Shown here: in pieces, positions 19,033-27,849 of the stretch
How positions within the stretch are numbered: the first letter of the stretch is position 1
How the letters are laid out: every line of letters begins with the position of its first letter
NCBI GenBank assembly: GCA_963721115.1
Contig: CAVRIA010000004.1
Location: forward strand, 496,001 to 560,000
Source of the DNA: CAVRIA01 sp963721115
GTDB lineage: Bacteria; Desulfobacterota; Binatia; HRBIN30; CADEER01
Length of the DNA stretch: 64,000 nt
Reading direction: 5' to 3'
Program-made: the position numbers and the translations under genes
Notes under the pieces: model-generated
What the model was told of the DNA's origin: nothing
The model's input: only the letters and a program-made list of their open reading frames with translations
Databases searched by the model: none

Positions 19033-20583
19033 ATGAAACACGAGCAGAGAGGCAGCCCGCCACGGGTGGAACGCGGCTTCCGGGCGCCTTCCTCGCGTCG
19101 GCGGATGCGGTCGGAGACCGCGCCACCCCCGAGGCGCGCTCGCGGATCCCGTTTCACGGCCTTTGCCTGCGCGCTGCTGGCCATCGGCGCGTTCGGCTGC
19201 TGCGCCCGCCGGTCGCGCGCGCAGGAGCGCGATACTCCCGCTCTCGGCAAGGTGCGCTGGATCGCGCTCGGAGGCGGCGCGGAGCCGCGCAGCAGTCAGG
19301 TCTCTCTCGAGCAGGACGTCGCACTCGCCGCCAGCGTCTTCGGCCCGGCCGGGGTCGTGCTCTTCGGCGGCGGTCCCGACTCCTTCTCCGTCCAAGTCCT
19401 CGGCGGGACCGCGAACGGCGATCCGCTGCTGCGCGAGCTCGGAGACCTGCTCGATCCGCGCGATGGCCGCGACGCCAGCTACCGGCGCAGCAGGCTGCCG
19501 ATCGACGGGGCGGCCGGGCGTGCGGACGTGGCTGCTGCGCTGCGCACTGCGCTGGCGGATGGGGACGGGCCGCTGCTCGTCTACATGGCTCTGCACGGAG
19601 AGCGGGGAGAGACCGCGCGCGACAACGAGGTCGATCTGTGGGGTGGCTCACGCCTCTCGGTGGCGAACCTCGCCGCTCTGCTCGACGGCGCGCCGCCGCG
19701 GCGACAGGTGCGCCTCGTCATCGCCTCGTGCTTCTCTGGCGGCTTTGCGGACCTCGCCTTTGCCGGCGCGCATCCACAGGGCGGAGCGGCGCGGACGCCG
19801 CGCTGCGGGCTGTTCGCCTCCGAGTGGGACCAGGAGTCGAGCGGTTGCGACCCGAACCCGGACCGACGGGTGCAGGAGGGCTTCAGCGTGCACTTCTTGC
19901 ACGCTTTGCGCGGCGAGGATCGCGACGGGCAGCCGCTGCCGGCGGCGGAGATCGACTACGACGGCGACGGCCGCGTCTCTCTGCTCGAGGCGCAGACGCG
20001 GGCCCGCATCGCCTCTCGATCGATCGACGTCCCGAACACGACCTCGGAGCGCTGGCTGCGCCAGGTCGCTCCGGCGGACGGACCGTCGCGGGCGGTCTCG
20101 TTGCCAGAAGACGACGCCGTCATCCGCGTGCTGGGCGAGCAGCTCGGGCTGGTAGGTGCCGCGGCGGTGCGGAAGCGGGCGGAGGAGCTCGATGAGAAGC
20201 TGCGCGCCGCCGACGACAGGGTGTCCGCTCAGGAGAGCCGGGAGGCCGCACGCTACGACGCGCTGCGCGCCGTCCTGCTCGGGCGCTGGCCGGTGTTGGA
20301 CGACCCGTGGCACCCGGATTTCCCGGCAACCGTGTCCGAGCACCGCGCGGCGATCCGCGACTTTCTCCGCACCTCGCCGGAGGCCCGCGCGTACCGCGCC
20401 GCCGCCGAGAAGCTCGATCGCCTCTGGCAGCGCTACGACCAACTGCGCACCGCCGCGGCGCTGGTGCGCCGGCTGCAGCGCGCGCACGAGAACCGCATCC
20501 TCGCCGGCCGCCTGCGCGCCGCCGGCGGCCCGACCTGGGACTACTATCAGCGCCTGCTCACCTGCGAGCGCAGCGTACGATGA
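19033..20583 (+). CDS. Caspase/legumain-fold peptidase-like lipoprotein with an EF-hand-like loop
   Basis: 516 residues. The N-terminus is Arg-rich, then hydrophobic FTAFACALLAIGAFGCC, which looks like a lipoprotein or membrane signal. A caspase-like core follows with the His in LLVYMALHGERG (about residues 175-190) and the Cys in VRLVIASCFSGGF (about 230-242), as in C13/C14 peptidases. Further on, DYDGDGRVSLLEA has the D-x-D-x-D-x-x-x-L-x-E spacing of a calcium-binding loop. The C-terminal ~170 residues are helical and charged. Envelope location and Ca-dependent proteolysis are inference. Divergent from the SnoaL gene. Confidence 0.65.
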   Translation: MKHEQRGSPPRVERGFRAPSSRRRMRSETAPPPRRARGSRFTAFACALLAIGAFGCCARRSRAQERDTPALGKVRWIALGGGAEPRSSQVSLEQDVALAASVFGPAGVVLFGGGPDSFSVQVLGGTANGDPLLRELGDLLDPRDGRDASYRRSRLPIDGAAGRADVAAALRTALADGDGPLLVYMALHGERGETARDNEVDLWGGSRLSVANLAALLDGAPPRRQVRLVIASCFSGGFADLAFAGAHPQGGAARTPRCGLFASEWDQESSGCDPNPDRRVQEGFSVHFLHALRGEDRDGQPLPAAEIDYDGDGRVSLLEAQTRARIASRSIDVPNTTSERWLRQVAPADGPSRAVSLPEDDAVIRVLGEQLGLVGAAAVRKRAEELDEKLRAADDRVSAQESREAARYDALRAVLLGRWPVLDDPWHPDFPATVSEHRAAIRDFLRTSPEARAYRAAAEKLDRLWQRYDQLRTAAALVRRLQRAHENRILAGRLRAAGGPTWDYYQRLLTCERSVR

Positions 20584-20650
20584 AGAAGGGGCGTGACCGC
20601 GTGACCGGTGACCGGCCTTGCCCAAAATCCGCCCAGCCGGTCCCGGCAGG

Positions 20651-20910
20651 TTGTTCGTTGTTGAGTTGTTGGTTGTTGGATCCCTAGCCTGAAACTCGCC
20701 CGGGCTGTACCCGGGTTCGTAGGCAAACGCTGCGGCTCGGGCTGAGGCTGGGGATCGACCCAAAGACCGCGCGAAGCGCGCACCGTCCTCAGCCCCAGCC
20801 TGAGCCTGAGCCTCAGCCTTGGCCTGTTCCGAAAGTCCATGTGTTTCTCAGCTCGAATGATCCGGCGCAGCCCGGGGCAACACTAAGAACCAACAACTCA
20901 ACAACCTTCC
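20651..20910 (+). repeat. Element A copy 2 inside GTTGTTGG / CCAACAAC tracts
   Basis: 20691-20884 is a complete element A (TGAAACTCGCCCGGG, TTCGTAGGC, hexamer arms, GCGCGAAGCGCGC centre, GCCTGTTCCGAAAGTCC, GAATGATCCGGCGCAGCCCGG). On its left lies a GTTGTTG tract (20651-20680) and on its right the complementary CCAACAACTCAACAACC tract (20887-20908). Element A is thus nested in a second, outer inverted repeat. Nothing coding is seen between 20584 and 20968. Confidence 0.8.
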
Positions 20911-20968
20911 CCCGTCGAACCGACGGCTCGAATCAATAGGCAAGCCCGGTCACCGGTCACGCCCTTCC

Positions 20969-21412
20969 TCAGCCCGCCTTCAGCTCCGCCGTGCAGTGCG
21001 CGCAGCGCGTCGCCTTGATCGGGATGACCGACAGGCAGTACGGACAGTCCTTGGCCGTCGCCTCTGCCGGCGCCGCGGCGGGCTTCTTCTTCAGGCGGCT
21101 GAACTGGTGCACGACCAGGAAGACCGCGAACGAGACGATCAGGAAGTTGATCACCGCGTTGAGGAAGATCCCGTAGTTGATCGTCGGCGCCCCGACCGCC
21201 TGGGCTGCCGAGAGCGACGCGTAGCTCTGTCCGGAGAGGTTGATGAACAGGCTGGAGAAGTCGACATGGCCGAGGAGGAGGCCGATCGGGGGCATGATGA
21301 CGTCGGCCACCAGCGAGGCGATGATCTTGCCGAAGGCGGCCCCGATGATGATACCGACGGCCATGTCCATGACGTTTCCCTTGACCGCGAACTCCTTGAA
21401 CTCCTTCAGCAT
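20969..21412 (-). CDS. mscL: Large-conductance mechanosensitive channel MscL with a C-terminal zinc ribbon
   Basis: 147-residue MscL: LKEFKEFAVKGNVMDMAVG, then IGAAFGKIIASLVADVIMPPIG (pore helix TM1), a periplasmic loop and TM2 (NAVINFLIVSFAVFLVVHQF). It opens under membrane tension to release solutes during osmotic downshock. Unlike typical MscL, the cytoplasmic tail ends in a two-CxxC zinc ribbon (CPYC, then CAHC). Start ATG 21412 is preceded by AGGAGG. It is divergent from the sensor kinase. Confidence 0.93.
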   Translation of the reverse strand: MLKEFKEFAVKGNVMDMAVGIIIGAAFGKIIASLVADVIMPPIGLLLGHVDFSSLFINLSGQSYASLSAAQAVGAPTINYGIFLNAVINFLIVSFAVFLVVHQFSRLKKKPAAAPAEATAKDCPYCLSVIPIKATRCAHCTAELKAG

Positions 21413-21533
21413 GACATCCTCCTTGGTGGGGTTGCGCTTCTGAGCGGGTGCCGAATCGGTCCCGGTGGGCCGAATCGTAACGGGTTCCCGTTCACTGACA
21501 AGAGGGCGGCGCCTGTACGCTCGCCAGCGTACT

Positions 21534-21547
21534 AAGGGAAAACCCTT
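21534..21547. promoter_or_regulatory. GGGAAAACCC-type inverted repeat in the mscL/kinase divergent region
   Basis: AAGGGAAAACCCTT lies between the divergent mscL and kinase genes; TTAGGGAATTAT follows at 21624-21635. Similar GGGAAAACCC and GGGAAATTCCC pairs occur at 24002-24063 and 34206-34241. The shape is that of an operator for a dimeric regulator, but no regulator is known for it here. Confidence 0.4.
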
Positions 21548-21749
21548 GACCTGGCGAGGATTCTCCGTCTGCTGCGCTTTCCCTCGGCGCCTCTGTCCGT
21601 TGGCGGGTAACACACCACCCGCGTTAGGGAATTATCACTGTGACTTTCAAAGAACGGACAGAATCGTCTCTCTACCGACTCGAGTCACTTTGGCGTGGAT
21701 GGTGTCCGGTCCCTCTTCGTTGGCCTGGATTCTGCTCTATCCGTGCCCG

Positions 21750-23606
21750 ATGACGACGCCAACGACCAGCCGCGCCTTTCTCCTGCTTCGCTATACCCTG
21801 ATCGTCGCCACCGCCTATCTTCTCCTGGTGGAGGGAGGCTTCGCAGCGCCGCCGATGCTGTCCCTTCTGCTCCTGGTGGCGGCGCTGGCGTCGAATGTGG
21901 TGATCGCCCAGCTGCCGGAGCGCTACTCGACGTCGATGAGCTTCGGCGTCGCCGTGATCATCGGCGACACCACGTGGATCACCCTGGCGCTGCTGCAGAA
22001 CCACCGTTTCGACACCGAGTTCTTCTTCCTCTACTTCTTCGTTCTGTTGATGGCGGCGATCGGAGAGAACCTCCGTCTGATCGCCATCGGGGCGGTGGCG
22101 GTGTGTGCGGCCTACGTGTACCTCCTGATGGCGAACGGTGGCACCTGGTCGCTGTGGAACTCGCCGTCGCTGATCCGCATCCCGTTTCTCTTCACCGCCG
22201 CCGCCTTCTACGGGCACTTGGTCGATCGAACGCGCAGCGAGCGACGGCGCGCCGACGTGGTCGACAAGGACCGGCGCCGGGCCGAGGCGGCGTTGATGGC
22301 CAAGACCGAGGAGCTGCAAGAGGAAGCGGCAGTGTCGACGACGCTGGCCCGGGTGGGGCAGGAGCTCATCTCGTCTCTCGACACGCCGGTGATTCTCGAT
22401 CGGGTCTGTCAGCTCACGACCGAGGGGATCCAGAGCGACTCGAGCCAGACGCTGCTCTGGCGGCCGGAAGAGGACGTCTACGTGCCGGTGGCCTCGCACG
22501 GGCTGAGCGCGGAGCAGAGAGAGCTGGCCAACTTCCTTGCGGTGCCGCGCGGCAAGCTGGCCGACATGCTGGCGCGGCTCCAGCGCGACGAGATCGTCGA
22601 GACGAGGGGGCCGGCGGCGGAATTCCTGCCCACGGAATGGCGCCCCTATCTGGGCAGCGCCATGCAGGTCGTGGTGCCGTTGTGGCGGGGCAAGGAGAGT
22701 ATCGGAATCCAGATCGCGAGCTGGCGCGAGCCGGTCGAGCTGACCTCCGTACAGAGGCGCGTCGCCAGTGGCATCGCCCATCTGGCGTCGATGGCCCTGG
22801 CGAACGCGCGCCTGGTCGAGGAGCTGGAGAGCGCCAATCGCCTCAAGTCGGATTTCGTCGCCTCGATGTCGCACGAGCTGCGCACGCCGCTGAACCTGAT
22901 CATCGGCTACAACGACCTGTTGCTCGAGGAAGCCTTCGGGAGCGTCACGCCGACGCAGCGGGACACGCTGCGTCGCATGTCGAAGAGCTCCCGCGAGCTG
23001 CTGGATCTCATCGAGGCGACACTCGATCTCAGCCGGCTGGAGGGCAAGCGCGTACCGCTCTCTTTGCAGGAGGTGAGGATCGGGGATCTGTGCGCCGAGA
23101 TCGACGCCGAGACCCAGTCGTGGCATCGCAAGCCCGGCCTCGAGCTGACGTGGGACGTCAGCCCGGAACAGGCGCGTATCTACACCGACGCGGTGAAATT
23201 CAAGATGGTCCTCAAGAATCTGATCGGCAACGCGGTCAAGTTCACGGAGAAGGGCACGGTCGCCGTCGAGGCGCGGTCGGACGGGTCCGAGATCGAGATA
23301 CGGGTCAGCGATACCGGTATCGGCATCGATCCGGAGGCGCAAAAGATCATCTTCGAGCCGTTTCGCCAGGCCAATCGTTCCATCGGGAGCAACTACGGCG
23401 GCGTCGGGCTCGGCCTCTACATCGTGCGCCGGCTGCTCGACGTGCTGGGCGGCGCGATCACTCTCGACAGCACGCCCGGCAAGGGGACGACGTTCCGGGT
23501 TTGCCTTCCCGTCGATGCGCAGTTCGCCGGCCGCGTCGGCGGCGCCTCGATGACGTCGCGCCGTCCGATGGAGAGGGAGCCGCAGCGCGAAGCGCTGGCC
23601 TCCTGA
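21750..23606 (+). CDS. Membrane sensor histidine kinase with GAF domain
   Basis: About 618 residues from ATG 21750 (an in-frame ATG at 21699 is an alternative). Five to six N-terminal membrane segments (FLLLRYTLIVATAYLLL onward) precede a coiled linker, a GAF-type domain (ARVGQELISSLDTPVILDRV to LASMALANARLVEELE), then a HisKA domain with SMSHELRTPLN (phospho-acceptor His) and an HATPase_c domain with NLIGNAVKFT, SDTGIGID and GGVGLGLYIVRRL. It phosphorylates an unidentified response regulator; none is adjacent. The signal may be a membrane state or small ligand. Confidence 0.88.
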   Translation: MTTPTTSRAFLLLRYTLIVATAYLLLVEGGFAAPPMLSLLLLVAALASNVVIAQLPERYSTSMSFGVAVIIGDTTWITLALLQNHRFDTEFFFLYFFVLLMAAIGENLRLIAIGAVAVCAAYVYLLMANGGTWSLWNSPSLIRIPFLFTAAAFYGHLVDRTRSERRRADVVDKDRRRAEAALMAKTEELQEEAAVSTTLARVGQELISSLDTPVILDRVCQLTTEGIQSDSSQTLLWRPEEDVYVPVASHGLSAEQRELANFLAVPRGKLADMLARLQRDEIVETRGPAAEFLPTEWRPYLGSAMQVVVPLWRGKESIGIQIASWREPVELTSVQRRVASGIAHLASMALANARLVEELESANRLKSDFVASMSHELRTPLNLIIGYNDLLLEEAFGSVTPTQRDTLRRMSKSSRELLDLIEATLDLSRLEGKRVPLSLQEVRIGDLCAEIDAETQSWHRKPGLELTWDVSPEQARIYTDAVKFKMVLKNLIGNAVKFTEKGTVAVEARSDGSEIEIRVSDTGIGIDPEAQKIIFEPFRQANRSIGSNYGGVGLGLYIVRRLLDVLGGAITLDSTPGKGTTFRVCLPVDAQFAGRVGGASMTSRRPMEREPQREALAS

Positions 23607-23640
23607 CAGCCACAGCTGGCTGTCCCGCAGCTGGCTGTCA

Positions 23641-23795
23641 GTGTCGCCCCCGGGCTGCGCCGGATCATTCGGCGAGAAACTTTCTGAACAGGCTGAGGCT
23701 GAGGCTCAGGCTCAGGCTTGGGCAAGCGAATCCTCAGCCTCAGCCCGAGCCTTCGCCTCTGCCTACGAACCCGAGCGCAGCCGGGTGAGTTTCAG
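23641..23795 (-). repeat. Fold-back repeat element A, copy 3 (reverse)
   Basis: Reverse orientation: begins GCCCCCGGGCTGCGCCGGATCATTC, then AACAGGCTGAGGCTGAGG hexamers, a short centre, CCTCAGCCTCAGCCCGAG hexamers, GCCTACGAACCCGAG and ends GGGTGAGTTTCA. The central GCGCGAAGCGCGC hairpin seen in copies 1, 2 and 4 is missing. Confidence 0.8.
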
Positions 23796-23888
23796 GTCAG
23801 GCGTTAACGGAGGAGAGGCAGCCAAGAACGCCCTCCTGACCCCGCCTCCGTACGGCTCGATCTCTCGGTGTGTCGCGTGGCAGGGAAA

Positions 23889-23919
23889 GGCCGCCTCGCT
23901 TGGGACGAGCGAGGCGGCC
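23889..23919 (+). terminator. Strong GC-rich hairpin, possible terminator
   Basis: Perfect 12-bp stem GGCCGCCTCGCT / AGCGAGGCGGCC with a 7-base loop, followed by CTTTGGGGG. It is shaped like an intrinsic terminator but the U-run is short. It lies 280 bases after the kinase gene with no gene just upstream, so it could also end an unseen small RNA. Nothing coding is seen in 23796-24169. Confidence 0.45.
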
Positions 23920-24001
23920 CTTTGGGGGAACATGCGTCTGCGGGTGTAGACGCATTACCTACGCCACCGACGGTAGCGGAAATGCATCTATCCTGTCTAG
24001 A

Positions 24002-24063
24002 TGGGAATTTCCCTGATAAACCGAGGGAAAACCCTATAGGGCCGAATGGGAAGCTTTTCCCAG
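24002..24063. promoter_or_regulatory. Cluster of three GGGAA-type inverted repeats
   Basis: GGGAATTTCCC (24003-24013), AGGGAAAACCCT (24024-24035) and GGGAAGCTTTTCCC (24049-24062) lie together between two genes that converge. The first two sit 10 bases apart, the same pairing as at 34206-34241 but in the reverse order. With no gene starting nearby, a repeat origin is as likely as regulation. Confidence 0.35.
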
Positions 24064-24169
24064 CGATTTCGGATGACAGGTTGTTGGGATGTTGGTTGCT
24101 GCGTTATTGGTACAGAGGGCAGCAGGGGCAGTCGTCACGGCAAAAAAGTCGTCAAAGCTCAAGGGGAAT

Positions 24170-25076
24170 TCAGCTTGTCGGCGGAGCGATTCTGAGCCGC
24201 ACGTTCGCCTGCCTTTCGATCAGCTCGACGATGTCGGTGAAGTCGCGGTCACCTAGACCAGCGCCGACGGCGGCGACGAAGGCCTGGGCGACCTGGGCGG
24301 CGACGGGGACCGGAACACCGTTCTCGCGTGCGACGTCGAGCAGCAGACCGGCGTCCTTGGCCGCCAGGGAGAGCGCGAACGCGGTGGGGCGCCCGCGCTC
24401 GTTGATGCCCTCGACCATGCGATCGGTGAAGATGTTGCCCGCCCCGCCGGCGCGGATGACGTCGATCATGGTGCGCAGGTCGATGCCCGACTTGGCCGCG
24501 ATGGCCAATCCCTCCAGGGAGACCCACGTGGCCGAGAAGGCCATCAGGCTGTTGATCAGCTTGGCGGTGTTGCCGAGGCCGAGCGGGCCGACGTGAAACG
24601 TCGCCCGGCCGAGCTTGTCGAGCAGCGGGCGGCAGCGCTCGAAGGTCTCCGCCTCGCCGCCGGCCATGAACACCAGCATGCGCGCCCGCGCTCCGGGCGC
24701 GCCACCCGTGAGAGGCGCCTCCAGCAGGTGACAGCCCCCGGCGCGCAGCCGCTCGCCGAGGGCGCGGACGGTCGACGGCGCGTTGGTGGAGAGATCGATC
24801 AGGATCGAGCCGGGAGCGGCTCCGCCCATCCAGGCCTCGGCCACGGTCTGTACGATCGCGGGTGTCGGCAGGGACGTGAAGGTGATCTCGGACTGTCGGG
24901 CGACGATCCGCCGGATCGGCAGCCGTCCGCGCGCCTCGCTCTGCCAGCGCCGCCGCGCGCGCAGGGTCCGTATCGCAGACGACGACGGCGTGGCCGTCGG
25001 CCAGCAGGTTGGCCGCGATCGCCCCGCCGATGTTTCCGAGCCCGATGACCCCGACGCGTTCTGTGCTGCCGCTCAT
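24170..25076 (-). CDS. 3-hydroxyisobutyrate dehydrogenase-family NAD(P)-dependent oxidoreductase, one frameshift
   Basis: Beta-hydroxyacid dehydrogenase: Rossmann motif VGVIGLGNIGGAIAANLL near the start, ILIDLSTNAPSTVRAL, substrate motif EAPLTGGAPGARARMLVFMAGG, cofactor-proximal GNTAKLINSLM with the catalytic Lys, and LSLAAKDAGLLLD. The first ~60 residues (from ATG 25076) are in another frame from the rest; the change lies near 24905, where EITFTSLPTPAIVQTVAEAWM resumes. Probably acts on a short-chain hydroxyacid or its CoA ester. An indel error would restore a full-length protein of about 300 residues. Confidence 0.8.
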
Positions 25077-25289
25077 CTCGTCCCCTTTTCGCTTGTCGTC
25101 CATGGCTTGGTTCGCGTTACCATGCACGCTGCGAGTCCGACAAGGCGCGCGGCGTGCGATCGACGGGGATCGGGAATCTCTCTCGCGCAGAGGAGAGACG
25201 GAACCAGAGCCGGCCGGTCTCGACCTCGATCACCTCGAAGAAGGGCGGTACTTTTGACTTCGAGCTTTTGGTTGGGCCACAGTGGCGCC

Positions 25290-26333
25290 ATGCATCTGAA
25301 GGTCGAGGGACACCCGTTGCACAGTCGCGCGCTCGCCGTGACTCTCCTCCAGCGCGCCGACGGCAAGCTGGACGTCCAGGCGTACCTTCTCGATCTCCGC
25401 AAGCGGGGCTTCGTTCCCGTGGCGGGCGATCTGCAGTCCTCCGGGATCATTCACCACATGAAGCTGAACGGTATCGTCGACCCGGCGCGCGCCGTCTTGG
25501 AGAGCATCTCGGCGGAGCAGCCGGCGGTGGCGTTCGAGGCTTCGGCGGTGAGCGGCGGGGAGAGCTGCCGCGATCCGATCGACCGTGTCGCCGCGTTGGC
25601 CGGCACGTCTCTCGATGCCGGATATGCACGGCGTCTGGTCGCCGAGATCGGCGGCCCCCGCGGCTGCTCTCACATCCTGACCCTGGCGCAGCTCCTGGGC
25701 TCGACCGTATCCTGGTTCCTGGGAGGGCGAGCGGGCTTCGATCCCGCGGCAGGGCGCTTCCGACCCGGCGAGCGCCTCTTCCGCCGCGACGTGATCATCG
25801 ACGGGCACGAGCCCGAGCCGCAGCGGGTGGCCATGGCGGTGCAGCTGACCGATCTGCACCTCGCTCCGGCGCCGCCCGTCGCGCGGCCGATGGACCGTTT
25901 CGCCGGCGAGCTCGAGGTGCGCCTGCTGGCCACCGCCGATGCGGCGAAGCTGGCGCTCGTCGGCGCCGTCGCGGCCGAACGGCGCCGCGGTCCGGATGAC
26001 CTCGCGACGGCGCCGTGGCGCGATCGCGCGGCGGCGGTCTCGGACCTGGCCGGCCTGAAACTGTTTTCGGGCGTCAGCGCCGAGCTTTTGCGTCGCCTGG
26101 GGAGTGAGGCGAACGATCGCCCGCTGCTCGACGCGCTACTCATGGTGGCGCCGGCCTTTCTGCAGTGCGCCGGTGCCCTGTCGGAGGACTGGCCGATCGA
26201 TGCCCAGCGCGGCGCCTCGATCATGGGCACCGGCGGATACCCCGACTCCTGCTACATCTGGCGCCGCGAAGGGACTCTCGGGCGGGCGCTGCGGGAGGAG
26301 ATCAAGTCCGGCACGCTCAAGCTCAGGCGGTGA
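25290..26333 (+). CDS. DUF2889-family protein
   Basis: 347 residues from ATG 25290. It contains HSRALAVTLLQRADGKLDVQAYLLDLRKRGF, then GIIHHMKLNGIVDP, DPIDRVAALAGTSLDAGYARRL and GGPRGCSHILTLAQLLGS, the pattern of DUF2889 proteins, which are widespread in CoA-rich aromatic and steroid-degrading bacteria. Function unknown. It converges on the CoA-transferase gene with an octamer repeat array between. Confidence 0.7.
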   Translation: MHLKVEGHPLHSRALAVTLLQRADGKLDVQAYLLDLRKRGFVPVAGDLQSSGIIHHMKLNGIVDPARAVLESISAEQPAVAFEASAVSGGESCRDPIDRVAALAGTSLDAGYARRLVAEIGGPRGCSHILTLAQLLGSTVSWFLGGRAGFDPAAGRFRPGERLFRRDVIIDGHEPEPQRVAMAVQLTDLHLAPAPPVARPMDRFAGELEVRLLATADAAKLALVGAVAAERRRGPDDLATAPWRDRAAAVSDLAGLKLFSGVSAELLRRLGSEANDRPLLDALLMVAPAFLQCAGALSEDWPIDAQRGASIMGTGGYPDSCYIWRREGTLGRALREEIKSGTLKLRR

Positions 26334-26338
26334 AGAGA

Positions 26339-26472
26339 CGGTGAGACGGTGAGCCAGTGGGCCAGTGAGCCGGTGAGCCAGTGAGCCGGTGAGACAGTGA
26401 GCCGGTGGCCAGTGAGCTACTGGCACATTCAACACCGGCTTACCGGCACACCGGCACACCGGCACACCCCGC
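26339..26472. repeat. Octamer array (GTGAGCCR)n followed by its inverted form
   Basis: About nine imperfect copies of GTGAGCCA/GTGAGCCG (26345-26418), a spacer, then inverted copies of CACCGGCA (26440-26471). The two halves are complementary and can fold into a hairpin between the convergent genes. The same octamer in the inverted orientation recurs on the far side of the CoA-transferase gene (27644-27778). Confidence 0.85.
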
Positions 26473-27612
26473 TCACACCACTCCCTCGGCGCGCAGGCGC
26501 TCAATCTCCTCCGCCGCGAACCCGAGCGAGCCCAGCACCTCGTCCGTGTGCTGCCCGAACGCCGCCGGCGGTGTGCGCAATGCGGGGGGCGTCTCGCTCA
26601 GCTTGATCGGACAGCCGACCGTTCGCTGGGGGCCGTTCGGGGTCGGAGTCTCGATCACCATGCCACGGTGTCTGAGCTGGGGATCGGCGAACGCTTCGTC
26701 GAGGTTGTTGACCGGGCCGAAGCAGATGTCCTGGTCGCCCAGGTCCGCCAGCCACTCGGCCATCGTCTTCTGGCGAAACGCCGCGCGAAAGAAGCGGAAA
26801 GTCTCCTCGCGCGACTCGCCGTCGTCCCACTGCCGCGCGACGAGATCCTCGCGCCCGAAGTGCCGGCACAGCGCCGCCCAGAAGTGCGGCTCGTACGCCC
26901 CGACCGTGACGTGTCTGCCGTCGCGCGTCTCGTACACCGCGTAGCACGGGTAGCGCCCCGTGATCTGCTCGCTGCCGCGCCGCGACTCGGCGTCCGGGCG
27001 CTGCTGCAGGAGGACGTGGTAGACGTTCCAGGCGACGGCTCCGTCGGTCATGGCGATGTCCACCAGCTGGCCGCGCCCGGTCCACCCGCGCGCGATCAGC
27101 GCGGAGAGAATACCGACCGCCGCCATCAGAGCCCCTCCGCCAATGTCGGCGATCTGAACGCCGGGAATGACCGGCGGATCGCCTTCCGGCCCGACGACGT
27201 TCAGGACCCCCGCGTACCCGAGATAGTTCACGTCGTGACCCACTTTGTCGCGGTAGGGTCCGTCCTGACCGAAGCCGGTGATGGCGCAATAGACGAGCCC
27301 GGGATTGTCCGCACGCAGGGTCTCGTAGTCGACGCCGAGCCGGGTTGCCACGCCGGGGCGGAAGCCCTCGAGGATGACGTCGGCTCCCGCAGCCAGGCGC
27401 AGGAAGATGTCCCGCCCGCGCGGCGACTTGAGATTCAGCTTCATGCTGCGCTTGTTGCGGGCCAGCAACGGCATACCCGTACCGAGCGGATCGTTCGGGC
27501 TGGCAATCGTGAGAACGTCCATGCCCAGATCCGCCAGCAGCGTCGAGCAGAACGGCCCGGGTAGCTGTCGCGACAGGTCGAGCATGCGCAGTCCAGAGAG
27601 GGCAGGCTGCAT
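26473..27612 (-). CDS. CaiB/BaiF class III CoA-transferase
   Basis: 379 residues: LRMLDLSRQLPGPFCSTLLADLGMDV, ARNKRSMKLNLKSPRGRDIF, DVILEGFRPGVATRLG, GFGQDGPYRDKVGHDVNYLGYAGVL, QLVDIAMTDGAVAWN (with the Asp expected to form the acyl anhydride) and CFGPVNNLDEAFADPQ. The GHDVNYLGYAG segment with His and the TDG Asp recalls alpha-methylacyl-CoA racemase (AMACR) as well as formyl/carnitine-type CoA-transferases. It moves CoA between carboxylic acids or epimerises a 2-methylacyl-CoA; substrate not determined. Octamer arrays flank it on both sides. Confidence 0.88.
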   Translation of the reverse strand: MQPALSGLRMLDLSRQLPGPFCSTLLADLGMDVLTIASPNDPLGTGMPLLARNKRSMKLNLKSPRGRDIFLRLAAGADVILEGFRPGVATRLGVDYETLRADNPGLVYCAITGFGQDGPYRDKVGHDVNYLGYAGVLNVVGPEGDPPVIPGVQIADIGGGALMAAVGILSALIARGWTGRGQLVDIAMTDGAVAWNVYHVLLQQRPDAESRRGSEQITGRYPCYAVYETRDGRHVTVGAYEPHFWAALCRHFGREDLVARQWDDGESREETFRFFRAAFRQKTMAEWLADLGDQDICFGPVNNLDEAFADPQLRHRGMVIETPTPNGPQRTVGCPIKLSETPPALRTPPAAFGQHTDEVLGSLGFAAEEIERLRAEGVV

Positions 27613-27643
27613 GCCAGCCCGCTACCACAGCCCAACCCCGCGC

Positions 27644-27778
27644 TCCAACTCCTTCACCGGCTCACCGGCTCACCGGCACACCGGCTACACCGGCACACCG
27701 GCTCACCGGCACACCGGCACACCCGCTCACCGGCTCACCGGCTCACCCGCTCACCCGCTCACCGGTCACCCGTCGCCG
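27644..27778. repeat. Octamer array (CACCGGCT)n
   Basis: About 14 imperfect copies of CACCGGCT/CACCGGCA/CACCCGCT. This is the reverse complement of the GTGAGCCR unit at 26345-26418, so the CoA-transferase gene sits between inverted octamer arrays. Nothing coding is seen between 27613 and 27849. Confidence 0.85.
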
Positions 27779-27849
27779 GTCACGTCCCTCTCCATCCCCA
27801 AACGTTCGTTTGTCATTCCCCGCGCGACTCCCTATATCTCTTCCCCGTC

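Noticed and set aside
23796..24169. Riboswitch or structured leader around the GC-rich hairpin at 23889
   Set aside because: It lies between two converging gene 3' ends with no gene start downstream on either strand; a terminator or repeat is more likely.
26339..27778. CRISPR array at the octamer tracts
   Set aside because: Units are 8 bp with no unique spacers and no cas gene nearby.
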